Below, in pieces: positions 35,390 to 49,400 of a stretch of DNA of 64,000 bases (position 1 is the stretch's first letter; every line of letters starts with the position of its first letter). The notes beneath the pieces are model-generated. The model ran no database searches and had not been told where the DNA came from. It was given only the letters and a program-made list of their open reading frames with translations. Both the position numbers and the translations under genes were made by a program. The DNA is from Sceloporus undulatus (lineage: Eukaryota; Chordata; Lepidosauria; Squamata; Phrynosomatidae). Location of the stretch: NCBI RefSeq assembly GCF_019175285.1, contig NC_056528.1, forward strand, positions 45,900,937-45,964,936, in the 5' to 3' direction.

Positions 35390-35619
35390 TTATGCCAGCT
35401 CCTTCAGGATACTGTAACCAACAAGGTAGAAGAGAAGTCCGGAAAGCAAAACTAAGGGAACTCCAGCAGCTGCGAACATGAAGGACCACCCATAATAAAC
35501 ATTTACAGGAGTGTCATCCAAGCATCTTTCACTTCTTTCCAGAAGTATATATTTAGGAAGATCGGCTGCAAATTCCTTCCACATCACGAACATAAATATA
35601 ATCAGGGCAAATAAACCTC
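35390..35619 (-). CDS. TMEM182: TMEM182 terminal coding exon 5
   Basis: Encodes TM3, the second extracellular loop (RCLDDTP, matching human DCLDFTP), [12 protein letters not shown] and TM4 ([13 protein letters not shown]), with a stop after ILKELA. Seventy-five residues plus stop, the same architecture as the human last exon. The extreme C-terminus is not conserved in sequence. The 3' UTR runs left of 35390; I could not fix its polyadenylation site, as no AATAAA was evident within the first few hundred bases. Confidence 0.95.
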
Positions 35620-38600
35620 CTGTTTGAAAGATAGAGAGAGAACGTATGTGATTCCAGCAGAATAAAGTATCCTTGCCACAAGAAGAAGAAAAAATCCCAA
35701 ATGAAACCGACATACAAAAATTCTTGCAATTGGCTTTGGGTTTGCTGTGATTGTTTTTTGTAATTGCTTCCATTTCATTACATATCCTGTTAACAATGAC
35801 AACGGGGCTCTTGAGACTTTCAATATTCAACAAGGTTTTGGAGGGTTCTCATTTGGTTTTAAGTATGGGTAGAGTTTTAGAGCTAATGTGCACCAAGGCG
35901 GAAAAAGTGTAAAGCTTTTCCCTGCCTCATAAGGAATCCTTTGTGTGTCCATTCTGGACCACCATGTGGAATATAGAAGTTACCTTACCTTACCTTACCT
36001 TACCTTACCTTATGGATTTATCTGTTATAAGGATTCACATACCTCCAACATTTCATACATGAAAACTGGGGCATGTATGTATGGCAACCTCAGATGGCAA
36101 AATTTAAAGATTAGTAGCCAATTTGAAAGCTTCTATAAAATCAAAGCTTCCATCTATTTGCTATGTTTTAAATGTTGCTTTAAATGTTTTACATTTTGCA
36201 TGTATAAAACTTTTTAACTTTTTTACGGTTTTAATTGTATTGTAAGTGTTTTTTAAAAAGTCGTTTTAATGTGTTTTGATATTGTGAGCTGCCTTGGGTC
36301 CCTTTTTGGGAGAAAAGCAAGATACAAATAAAATTAAATAAATATATATATAAATTTGCCTAGAAGTGTAGTCTCCTCTAAAGTCTGCCAAAATACCCTG
36401 AAGACACCAGATATGGACTAAGCTCAAAAGCAAAGTTAGGGTCAGGCCTAGAGTGCATCTACATGTAGAAATAATGCAGTTTGACACCACTTTAAGTGCT
36501 GTAGCTCAATCCTATGGAATCCTGGGATCTGTATGATGGAGCCATGGCAGTTGAAGTGGTGTCAAATGCATTATTGCTACAGTGTAAATGGACCTCTCCA
36601 GTCAGTACCTGGAAGCAGAACCTCTAGGGAAGACCAAGTGTTTTAGGCTATATTCAGAGAAAGGCAACGGGAAGCCTCCTCTGAATAAATCTTGCCAAGA
36701 AAACCCCATGATAAAGTTACCATAAATCAGAAATGACTTGAAGGGACATAACACCAACAACAACAAAAACCCTCTAAGGAACAAATTTGCCCGCTAAGTC
36801 CTTCCACTTCTGGCAAAGAGATCAATACATGTTGGGATTCAAACTTTTCAAATCTAAGCCTTCCAAGCCCTGTGGCTGGATAGACAGATCTGCCAGTTTA
36901 GAGCAGCTCAAACTAATTCAATTCAGTGAAGATGCCAGCCATGGATGCTGGTGAAACGTCAGGGATAAACTCTTCTAGACCATGGCCCCATAGCCCGAAA
37001 AACCCACAAAAAACTATGGATGCCAGCCATGAAAGCCTTCAACTTCACATAATTAAGATTGGCTCAATGTTATCAACCCAACTGATCCATTGCCTGCTTA
37101 CTATCAGTTTCCTTTCTCCTATGTTCATTAAGGGTCAAGATTTACTTGGAGTTTCAGTCTCAGTGTTGCTTCTTGGGAGGGTAAGAGGACTCAACTTTTG
37201 CCTTCAGATTATCATGGCAACCTCTCTTGGGTTCAATCTTCTCATGCAAAGGAAGGTTGCACCTTAATTTTGAGTCAATTGTTCACTAAGCTCTGCTTAG
37301 AGCTGCTGAACTCCAGGGAAGATCAGTCCTTCCTTGCTTATCATATACTTTCATGTAATGAAACTTCATTGGCTAATTGTCGAAACAAGTGGGTGAACTT
37401 CAGGCTCTCTTTGGAGCTTGTCTGTAATTTGCTAATTAGGGTGAAAAGTGAACTTGCCGTCCCCTTTCTGCTCACCTTCGTGCCTAGCAGACTCTTCTAG
37501 ATGCTAATAAAAAATAATGAGACATTGAGATCCTCCTTGGCATTTCTTAAGTGCAAACGCTTATGATGTATGAGCAGCATGTCACCGGTGTAGTAGGGAA
37601 CTCTTAACATTTGGAGAACAACTGTGAACATAAATTGTGTTACCTCTGTCTATTTTTCCAATTAAAACATCTTGTGAACTCTGTTCAAAACTGCAAGCCG
37701 GGCTACTTGTTACAAAACCACATAAGAAACGGCCTACCAAGTGCATGACCACAATCTGTACCCTCAGGAATCTGCTGTTATTTCCAGTGCCCTTGCATGA
37801 ACCACCTGAGACATTTACTTTCATGTTTCCAATCAGTGCCAGGAAACCAAAGACCTTTCTTGCTATACAGTTATAGCACTATGATCCCACTTTAACCATC
37901 TAATAGAATTCCAACCAAGAGAATCTTAGAGTTTGCAGTTTTGGGAAGGGGAGTTAAGACTCTCAGCCAGCATGCTCCAGTGCTTCACCCAACTATGGCC
38001 CAGTACAGACCGCCGGTTTGCAGTGGCCTGGGGCCAATTCTAGGGTTCCGGAGCGTGCAGCATCCGCACGCTCTAAAACCCTAGCATGTATTGGCACTGT
38101 CTTTATGCAGCGCCATCAATACGGTGCATCCAATGGCGCACTGGTGATGTTGTCCGTGCACACCAAGAATACAGTTTTTCCAGGTTCTTTTTGGTCCGGA
38201 GGGACGCCGTGTGGTTTGGCTGCTGCGGCATCCCTCTGGAAAAAAACTGGATGCCTCTAGCCCGCCCTTTTGGGGCGGTCTGGGGAGCCCCTATAAATCC
38301 TGGGATTGCTTAGGATACACCCTGGTTTACAGCCCTGCCAGCCTTATTTATATGGATTTACAGGGATTTCCCACCTTTCCCATCTCCACTTTTATGCTGT
38401 ATAGATTTTTTTTTAATGAAAAAAGAGCTGTATATATTTATGCATAGATCTTTTAAAATGAATGCATTAATGGATTAATGTTCCCATGTATAAAATGTGT
38501 GCATTTTTAAACTGGTTTTCCCCACGCATTTTTCAAATCTGCCCATACTGCTGGACCCATAATCTTTCAAGACATATATTGAAAGCCCACTTTGGGCACC

Positions 38601-40431
38601 TCCAGATTGGTTTAAAAGACCAGAAAGTCTCAGATTTTGTTTCTGTCCTTTCCGATTTTGATTTTGGATCCCCATATACAGCTCTTGGTACGGGACCAGG
38701 AACAAAATCTGAGACTTTTCATTCCGTCTGGATGTGCTTGATCTTATGATTTCTGATGGCAAATTATGTCTCATTTTACTTTCAGCCTGGAAAGTATGGA
38801 ATTATATTTTCGTTAAAAAAAAAACCAGAGTGCATTTCTGATGCATTCTTATTACTTGAGTTTTAAAGCATTCTGAATCGCGGCTCATTTTCTTTGCAAA
38901 CTGTGAAAGGTAATCAAAATATATCATAGCACAGTTACAGCAGATGCTCTTGCTGAGCGAAATTCTCATAATTGTGCCTTGAAAACATTTAGATCTAGTT
39001 GCTCAGGTTTAGCAAGGACTCTAAGCACATACTAAGTGATGTCCAGGGAATGATCCGAAAGTGCTGCTGAACCAACGTTCCTCAAAAGACATTTATCCCA
39101 GGAAACTTCTCAAAATGCCAAAAAAGAGAAAAAGGAGAGAGAGAAAGAACTTTTCATCAGCCTTTTGCTGCTCATTTGTAATGCTACACTAGTGAGCAGG
39201 AAAGAATTAAGAGAAGCAAAAACAGCAAAAAGGAAACTACTGATTAAAGGCACAGTAGCCCTGAACAGTCTCAGTAGTACTTTGCAAGCCTTCTCTGGAT
39301 GGAATAGCATCACAATCACATATGACTTCTTTATTTGTATGGATCAGCTCTGGTTAGTAGTCAGATTAATACCAATGTTGCCAATGAATACCAGATGCTG
39401 TAGGCTATATTTCAGAGGAAGGAATTGGCAGAACCACCTGGGTATTCCTTGCCGAAGGAAACTCTATGACATTCATGTGCTTGCCCATGAATGCTGGGTG
39501 ACTTGAAGGCATATACACATACATATGCCTACCTGAGAACTGAAGTCTTCAAACTAAAGGAGGGTTGCCAGTGCAGGACTATCCCAGGCCCTGAAATTTC
39601 AGTGTCCGAACCCTGAGAGATATGGCAGACTGCTTGGGATGTCATGGGGGGAGGCCCTAGTGATGTTATGAGCATGATGTTACAAGAAAGATGTTTTAAT
39701 GGTGAGGTCATTAAAAGTGAAACATTACGCCTCAGCCACAGTTGCACAAAGTATACAATTTGAATTAAAAAACACCTCCAAGTGTAATGAGGAACACACA
39801 CCATACCCACCAGCATTTTGCAGATGAAAAACAGGACATGGGTGGTCAGGCAACATTGGAGCATGGTTAAGATGGGGAAAGTTATCAGTAAAGAAGAACG
39901 CACAAACTAAGAGAGGGTGCAGCAGTTTGCTTTTGCTTGAGCCTACTGGGAAGGGCAAGATTCCTCTCCCTCTGCTGACTTAACTGAATGCAAACAACTT
40001 CTGTACTTTAAGCTTAGTTTTGGACCAGATGAAGTAAGCAGAGGGCAAAAGGGGAAAGTGGCTGGTTGAGAAGAAACTGGGGCATTTTAAATGCAACCAA
40101 ACAAGTGGGATGGTTGAGGATTAATAACTGTGCCAAATCGGAACAGTTGGAGGGTGTGATGCCCACTGTTTTCAAAACAATGCTCTCACCCTGAGATTCC
40201 TCCATTTTGCCCTAAGGACCAAAGAATAGGACCTGAGTTCTCAGACCTCATCTAAATTCAACATTACAGTATAATGAAAGGAAAATTAAGATCGGTCGAA
40301 ACAAAGTATACCTTTCTTCTCTGTAACTGAATAGTCTATCCACTGGAGGGCTTCTCCCCTGTGTCCCACCATTCATTCAATGGAGGGTGAAAACTTATGC
40401 AAGGAAAGCTCTTCCTTGCACACATTTGTAT

Positions 40432-40462
<31 letters not shown>

Positions 40463-43400
40463 AACAGACATTCACGCACTAAATAGACAAAAGGGAAACA
40501 TAGCTGTAGCTCTCTATCCACCAATATAAGCAATGATTGTGAATTGGCAGCTCACCAGCCGTGAGTAGGAATCCACCTCCCACTTTGTAGAACCTTGCAT
40601 TGACAAAGGGCACCCCACACACCAGCAGAAATCCTCCGACGAGGCTGGCAGTGATCCCCAACACAATAAGCGCCGTCCAGAAGCCTCGGTACACTGTAGA
40701 AGTGGAAAAGAAGCAAATAGAGGAAAACCTCGAATACCAATAACTGGGTCTGCTTTCTGAAACATGTGTGATGACTCCACTACATGAAGGCCCAGGTTAC
40801 CCTGAAAAGCATGTGAAGGAAGAAATTGCATATGGCACAGCCTCCAACATTTCACAGAAGAAAACTGGGACAGGTGGTCAAGGAACTTTAGCACCACGTA
40901 TTGTTTTAGCTATTTTGTTTTTTATTTATCTTATAAAGATGTTGGGACCAAGGTGGGATAGAACTCAGATAAATAAATCATAAAAGGGACTGCTGTTGTT
41001 CCATTTCTTTTGTCCATTTACAAATATATTCGTAATGCCCTGGTTAAAAGTATACAGTACCTCTTCATCTGAACTGAACTTACCTGCCGTTGCATCATAG
41101 GATGGATGTGGATATGGTCCAAGAGCGATTGGCATTGGAAATAGGTAGCCATGCATGCAGTGTTTGGGGTGTGCTTGGCTAGCTGGAGACAAAGAAAATG
41201 GAGAGGTTCACTTCATTTAATATATATTAATATAAAACCATGATATTTTGCATGTACCTTCATTCATCTACTGGTCGAATTCAAAGATATAGCTGTGCTA
41301 GTCTGTAGAATAGTATGTAGAGAGATCTTGTAGCACCTCTGAGACTAACTAAAGAAAGAAGTTGGCGGCATGAGCTTTTGTAGACCTAATGCATCTGAGG
41401 AAGTAGACTTAAGTCTAGGAAAGCTCATGCTGCCAACTTGTTTTAGTCTCAAAGGTGATTCAAGATCTTTCTACATACTACATTCATCTAGTATCCACAA
41501 AGCTAAACAATTACATAATCTATAATTATTTTAAGCAATTAAAAAAAATCCTTCCCAACCCTCTCAGTTATATTCTTCACATTCTAATATCTCCGTCTCC
41601 TCTCATCCCTTAATCCTCTCTTTCCTATACCTTCTTTTCTATGTTCTGCAAGATGTTCACTTCATATTATCTCTTATACTATGTGAGGTCATCAAAAGGT
41701 GTAACTACAGTCAACCCTCGGTATCCACAGATTCTGTATCCGTGGCTTGAAAATATTCCCCATAAATAGAAACAAAAAACAAACCTCGATTTTGCCATTT
41801 TATAGTATAAGGGACACAGTTTTATCACCCCATTGTATAAAATGGGACTTGAGCATCCATGAGATTTGGTTTCCGAAGGGGGTCCTGGAACCAAACCCCA
41901 GCAGATACAAGGGCCAAGTGTCCCTGCTTCAGAATGCAACCTTTCTGCACTATGAACACTTGTCTGAATAAGCAAAGAAGTGCTGTTCCTCCACAGGAGC
42001 TCTTTGCCATCTTGGGATGTCGAGTGAGATCTGGCGAGTTTCTGTGCACGCATAGTCCACCAAACAGAAGGTGAAGGGCATTGGGTTTGCAAGGTGCACA
42101 GACAGAACCTCTTGAAAGCTAAATTCACTTTGTTGTGAAAAGGTGGGAACTACAAAGCTTTGAAGAACTACAAAGTTCTTTAATGTTTATCCCTTACTCT
42201 TCATGAAACACTCATTGATTGCTGTGAAACCTATGTGACTTAAGTACTTAAGGAAGCTATCTCCCTAGCTCTCTGTGTCCATTATATTTCTCCCTTTGGG
42301 GGCAACTGGATTTTCAGAAGGTTCTGGCACCAGATCCTGTTTGATTGTGGGAGCTAAGCAGGATCTGGCCTGGTTAATTCTTGGAAGGGAGATTGCAAGA
42401 GAACGTCAGGTGCTGAAGGCTATATTTCAGGGGAAAGAACTGGCAAATCCACTTCTGAGGACTCCTTGCCTAAGAAAACTATATGAAATTCATGGGGCTT
42501 CCGTAAGTCATCATGTACCTTGAAGGCATATATTTCACTTTTACTTCTTTTATTCTGATGCCTCATGCAGGGATTAAAATGCCCATGGGATGTCACCCAG
42601 TTTTGTGTGACCAGCGTCAATAGCACACCCAGTGAACAAGGCGACAGCTTTCAGGAAACAGCTGAGAGATTTGCATGTTTGCCAGCAGAACTCACAATTA
42701 ATGAGTTGATTTTGAAATGAGCTCAGGGGAGTCCATCCATCACTACACATTATGTACTGGTCTGAAACATCTAAAACCATACAAACAGACATTTCTCCTT
42801 AGGCCTCTCCATGTGAGCAGTTGAATAGAATACATTATGCCAAGGTAAGAGTTAGGAAATTTGCTGGGTTTCCTAATTTATATAGGCAACGTTTCTACAT
42901 TGCAGTCTACATTGCATTAGCACACTCTGCATAGCCTGCATTATTTTGGGGTACAAATACAGTAGAACTTGGGTTGTTATGGCACAGGATGTGAAAGGAA
43001 ACTGCCTTATCCTGAGACAGACCATGGCTCCACTGATGCCAGTGTTGTCAACTGTGGCTGGCAGTAATTGACCTCCATGGTTTCAGGCAGGAGTCTTTCC
43101 TAATTCTACCTGGAAATCTGTGGTGTTCATTCCATAGTGGCCTCCTGCCAAAGTACTAACCAGGTCTAAACCTGTTCAGCTTCTAAAATCGAATGGGGTT
43201 GGATGAATTTAGGGTAGTGTGTTGGTTTTCAGCCTAGTAAATAACCATTCCCTCTATCCAGAGGTATTTCTAGGGGAGTGCAAGGTGTCCCCTGTTGCGC
43301 TTGTGGTAAGTGACTGCCTTCCACTGTGTACTGCTGAACCTCTCCAACTCTGGAGACTGAAGGTCCTGGGAAGGACCCAGTCCACATGCCCAGAGGTGGC

Positions 43401-46400
43401 AAGGAAGGCAGTTGTGATGCTGTTGGCACACCACAATGAACTCCTGGAGGCTTCTCCCATCGCCACTTGGTGCCTGGACCCCTTTGGGACTTGCACATAA
43501 GATGGGTAGACTAGAACAGCCTGGGTCATGGACAGTCCTTTTGGGCGTCCTGGTTTACCAGTGGCAAGGAGGCTGGCCTCTCTTCTTCAGAGGTGCAATC
43601 TATTCTTGGTGGACTATTGATCTCATGGCTCTGAGCAGCAGAAGGGCCCAAGTGTCTAAGCTTGGGTTCTAGGAGTCTGACCAAGAATCCCCTATTGCCT
43701 CCCCACTGCTGGACCTGCCCCACAGTTCATTCACCTAGCAGAGTCACAGACAAAGGGCAAGGGAGACAAAACAGTGAGCTCACCTAGCCATATGTCCTCA
43801 AAGGAATGGTCCTGGACAGTCTTAGCTCCAGGAGCCTTGAGTGTGTCAACTCCTCAAGGCCTTTCCTATTGCAAAATAGTGCCTCAACCCCTTTGGGACT
43901 TGCAAACATAACAGGTAGACCAGAACAGCCCAGGACATGGGCAGTCCCTTTGAATACCCCAGTCTTCCAGCTATCGATGGCAAAGAGGCTAGCCTCCCTT
44001 TTCCACAGTGGCCTGATCTACTCCTGCTGGACCATTGGCCTGGCTGGGGATGTGCCTGGGAGTGACAGCATGAATTACTGCCATGGGGTGACACCATCCC
44101 TAGTGATGCCACTGCCTCTGTTCCTGATATGAGTGGTGTTGTTGGTGCAAGATGGCATTACCCATTCTCAAGTCGAAGGTATCAACAGGTGGGAGGGATC
44201 TTCAGCGTTTTTAGATCTACACATTCAAAGTAAAACAATGGGACTGGACAAAGAGAAACTGTCAAACTACCCAAAGTGAGGTGAATGTGCTTATTACCCT
44301 TAAAATGTTGGGTGGGGAGAACCATGCATCCAAGAAAATGGGACTGAATAGTTAGACTTTTGAACTGAAGTGCTTTGTGCTGCAACATCTTTGTTGCGGA
44401 TCCCACCTGATTGAACACAATAGAGTAGGAGGGATTTTGCCTCCATAGTATTTCTCTCTCTTTCCATCTCCATCAGCCACTACTTCAACAATTTACTGAA
44501 TGCACCCTCCTGGGGCTTCTAGTTGCCAGGAAATTTTTAACTATTTTTTTATTACTATAGTAGTTACCAACAACATACAGTACTTCCTAGTAAGTCGAGG
44601 GAACATTACTGCCAAGGTGCCCCATCAATATTAATGCCACCGAGGCTTATCATGATGAACGGTAATAGGATGAATGTTAAACAAATTAATTAATGATTAT
44701 CCACTTTACTTAAAAATGTTTCCCACTGAATGGGGAGGGCACTTTATAATAAATGGACATTCGCCCGTGTTAAGTGACTAATGAAATTTCTACTGCATTA
44801 ATTATTGCATCTATTTTTTTTAAGGGAGCAAAATGAATTTGCTGTGATCAGTCTCATTAATGCAGACACCAAGAGTAATAAAAGATCTGCTGGTTATCAA
44901 GTCTATCTTGTGCTGTGGGAATGTGTTTTGAGCAATGTTTAATTTGATCATTTGACTTAAGGTAATATCCTGTTATACAACGTATTATAATAATTAGGGC
45001 TGGATAGCCTCCATTATTACATTGATGCTGCAATCCAGAATTATATCTGCACTTAATCAGCTAGTATTGAAAATGCAAGATAAGGGAGGCCATTAGAAGA
45101 GGCTGGGCTATAATTCTATGCACAGATACACTTGGAGTAGCTCTCATGGGGACAAGTGGAATGTACCTTCAAGAAATACTCACAGGATCAGTAATGAGAA
45201 TGGAATTGGAATACAGTCATCCCTCCATATTCGCAGGGATTAGGGGCAAAGAACCCTTGCAACAGTGGGAAAACCATGAATATGTTAGCCTCCTCCAACA
45301 TGAATGATAAAGAGTCCTCTCCCACGAAGAGCACCTGCCATAACTCTCTTTGCAACTTTGCAGCACATAGCTTCCCGCACATTTCCAAAGTGCTTCCACT
45401 TCCAATCTGACGTTAGCAGCCATGGCTGCAAAGGATCCACCTTCTCTCCTCCTCTCACTCCCTCCTGGCCAGACAAAAGCAACACCGTGTCTTCCCCACT
45501 TTGAAAAACTTTGCATTCTCCTCATTTCCAAAGTGTTTCCACTCTGAATCCAATGTTTGCAGCCATCACCACAAAGCGAAGGCACAGTGTTGCTTTTGTC
45601 TGGCCGAGAGAGAGCGGGAGGAGGAGGAGGAAGAAAGAGACGTTGGATCCTCCTGTGGATGGCTGCAAACATCGGATTCAAAGGAAAGGTCTTTGGAAAT
45701 GAGGAGGAGGCAAAGTTTGGCAAAGCAGGGCAATGTACGGTGTTGGTTTTGTCTGGCTGGAAGGAAGGAAGGATGAGGGAAAGGAGGTGAAGTGGTTGAT
45801 CTTGTTAAACATCAGCTACATAGTCGTAAGTAGTCAAAACTGTGAATCTGAAACCCAAGAATTTGGAGGACCAACTGTACTGGTGAATTTCTTTTTAGAA
45901 CCAGAAATTTAAAATAGCACATCTAAAACTTTCTAAGCACCTTCACTATGCTGAAATCTGCAGACTAAAATATACTAAACTGCAATTTTGACAGAAAGAA
46001 AGGAGCAGACCTAGTTTCCAGTGCCCCAGGAGATTAGGACAAGGTCTAAGAGTTTTAAGTTACAGAGGGGTAGATTTTGATTGAATGTTAGAAGGATCTT
46101 CTTGATGGTAAGACAGGTTTGGCAATGGAACCAACTGCCTAGAGAGTGCTGCAGTCTCCTTCTCTGGACATCTTCAGAAAGAGGCTAGACAGCTCCCTGC
46201 TGGAGATGCTTTAGCTGAAGTTCCTGCACTAAGTAGCAGGTGGACTCTATGGACCATGAGGCACCTTCCAACTATACAATTCTATGAAACTGAGCATAGT
46301 ACTGATGGACTGTTTAGTGACCATCTGAAAAGAAGAAGGGGATCAAATGGAGTATTCTCAATGAGGGCATGGCAAAGGGTGTGAAATCTGGCACCGAAGC

Positions 46401-49400
46401 ACTTCATTGGAAGAAGAGAATACACTCTCTTCCATGCCACCATTCTCTGAAGATGCCAGCCAGAGCTGCTGATGAAACATCAGGGAAAAACTCTTCTAGA
46501 ACCTGGCCTCATTGCCCGAAAAACCCACAAAACACTAGAGAATACACTGCCCCCATTTTATTGCAGCTCCCACTTGTACTCACTAAACCAGAAGTTCCAT
46601 ATCGTCTCTTTGTAATCTTCACCAAAGAACCAGCACCGCCAAAAGAAACCTTCATGGTGAAAGGTGAGGATCTCTTTCTTTTCTCTCCAAACTTCTCTCT
46701 CTTCCTTTAAGACACAACACACACACACACTTTCAGATGCATTGTGGGAAATCATTTTGTTTCACTCGCATTCAACTTAGCTCAAAAGCTGCATTTTTAA
46801 TAATACAAGCTGAAATCTAAGATAACACAGGTGGAAGACATGTGGCTTTCAGCTCATCCTACTGCAGTCTCCAGCACTTCTAGAAACTCAATTCCAGAAT
46901 GTTTTGCAGTCTTCTTGAACAGGTTTCAGGGCCGTTTGAGGTGCTGTAGTGAGGACAATAAGATTCTCCTCTGCATATACTAGATTCCACTGTTGCAAAA
47001 GTTCATTGGATACAGTCCATTATATTTATATAGTCAGATGATATGAAAATTGTGCTCACTGTCTTGATATCTCTGCTTCATATGCACATGATATATATAC
47101 ATGGACAACAGAGTACTAAGTAATCAAGATATTTTCCTCTATACTTGAAATGCAAATCCTGAAAGTTAATGATCTTCCTATCAGCACAGGACACCTTCCA
47201 GAATAAAAAGAGGTTAGGCAGGTTACTTTAGTTGCATTCAAAGCCTGGAAGATTCACAGTGGCATTTTAATTTACTGTTATGATTATCATCATCATCTTT
47301 GGCTGCCATTCTGCATAACAAAATGTATGCTGGAGGCTATGTATGCTATCCACACAACTGCTCTGTATTCAGTAACACTATTGCCACACTTGTAAATTCC
47401 AACCTACTTTAGCCACACCGTCTCTTCTGATGACAATTGGAGCACAGCAGGATGATGTTTCCACTTCTTTCCCACCAGTGAGTGAGGCTGCGACAATCAG
47501 AAGCAGGACCTCCTATTGCAATTCCTTATCACACCACAGATCGCTTGCAGGATTCAGCTGGAAAGATCTGCTGCACCCCAATTTCCAGTAGAACAGACCT
47601 CCAGCACTTGGGAGTTTATTAGACAAGGGAAATTGGAAGTATAATCCAATGGCAATCTGAACGCAATCATGGGGTTTAACGTTATTGCGTGATAGACTGC
47701 CACACGCAAATTCGGGCAATGGCATGCTATTTTCGGGCAACAGGAAGCCAATTTGAACGCAATTTGCATTCACATCAATTCGCTGAACTAGCGAATTCAT
47801 GTGAATGTGTTCTGGCCCCACTTTCTTTCCATTCAAAATTAAGAGAAATCCCTCAGGTGTGATAAAGTCCTTGGAGTGGCTGCCTTCTGTTGAGACAGGT
47901 TTGGGGGATTGAGCCAAGAGGCAATACTTAGTTATGCATTCGTTCCTAAATGCCTTATCACATGAGATATCGAAGTGGAATTAGAGCCAGAGAGTTGTAG
48001 CTTTCTCCATGCCTCATCGCATGCCGTCGTAGCACTTCAGTTCTCTTCCTAAGGGAGACGGTTATAAAAGTGTGACTTTTTTCTAGCTGGAAAAATCCAT
48101 TCAGCAAAAGACACACTTCTCCGGTTCCATTTGTGCTTTGATTTCTCATGTAATAAAGCTATAAGTAGGCAGTGTAGACTAAGAGCTGTTGTTGTTGTTG
48201 TTGTTGTTTCACAGTCTACCAGATGTTATTGACCAGAGTTTTGGGTCATCAAAGTTTTGGGTTTTGGGTGATCCCAATTCTACCCAAGATTCTAGGAATC
48301 AGTAAGATATCTCTAGGTAAAGTGTCACATTTCAAGCAATGTCGCTTGGTCTAACAGTGCAATTGCAGTCCTATCTATGGAGATTTCATTAAGATGTATT
48401 TTCAGTCCCTCTGGAATTGTTCCCAGACCACTCATCACTCCGCCAGAAACAGTAATTGTTTTCTTTTCTCATTGGAAGGACAATATTACTACTGCTGCTA
48501 CTATTACTGCTTTTACTTGGTGGTCTTAACATTGTCATCATGGTCATTCAAAATCAGGCCAAATGTTTTAAGACAACCCAGACGTGCAGCTACCAGGCTG
48601 ACCACGTCTCTTATTTTGCTGAAGGCATTCCTCTATTTGAAGGGCTGCTGGAGGACAGTCCAAGGTGTCCTCTAAGGGAAGGATAGTCCAGTTCAAGTTG
48701 TTTGTCAGTCTGTTCAAATATTTACACCACACTATATATGTGAGGACCTCAGATACAAGGGCTTTTGTTTCAGAAGTTAAATTTATAAATTGATAAAAAT
48801 TGACAAACTGGCTTTTAAAAAATCTATTGGGAACAGTTTCTGCAGTGTGGCTGCACCTCTGGTTAGTGCCAATTGTGCCTCTAAGGGAAGGATATTCCAT
48901 AACCACGCATCTATAGCAGAAAAGGCTTTCACTCATGCCATCTCACTGGACACTGCTTGCACTAATGTGACAGAGGAGGGTCCCTCCAACAGACCTCAAT
49001 TCTCAGGCAGGAATATGTGCGCATGTGTGCATGCCTTCCAGTTGCCTGTCAATTTATGACAACCCTCAAATTCCACAAGGGCTTTCTTAAGAAAAGAATA
49101 CTCAAGGGGTGGTTTTGTCAGTTCCTTCCTCTGAAATATAGCCTACAGCACCTGGTATTCATTGGTGGTCTCCCATCTAAGTACTAACCAGGGCTGCCCC
49201 TGCTTAAGAACACATGGGATGTGGTGCCTTTAGGGTATTTAGGCCCCTCAGACAGGCATACATAGAGTTTTAAAAATCAATGATAAGAGAGAAGTCTTGA
49301 GCATAAGAAAAGAGAACAGGGGTCTTCAAGCCAACTGCGCAGGTAAGCACATAAGCCGTTCTCACAATGATCAGCTATATTTACTTATGGGTTAATTCCA

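Noticed and set aside
36925-37040. CRISPR-like or tandem repeat array
   Set aside because: The similarity is among dispersed copies of an interspersed family far apart; there is no array, and the genome is vertebrate.
43219-43500. Coding gene in the GC-richer block
   Set aside because: The two diverged units do not keep a common reading frame, and no domain or splice structure is evident.
45217-45790. 168-codon minus ORF and several plus ORFs rich in E and R
   Set aside because: They fall entirely within the foldback DNA transposon 45214-45877 and reflect its purine-rich spacer.
46558-46583. Extension of TMEM182 exon 2 to the downstream stop (as an intronless reading)
   Set aside because: The donor GTGAGT at 46583-46578 and the perfect in-frame join to exon 3 (TSQAHPKHC) show that the exon ends at 46584.
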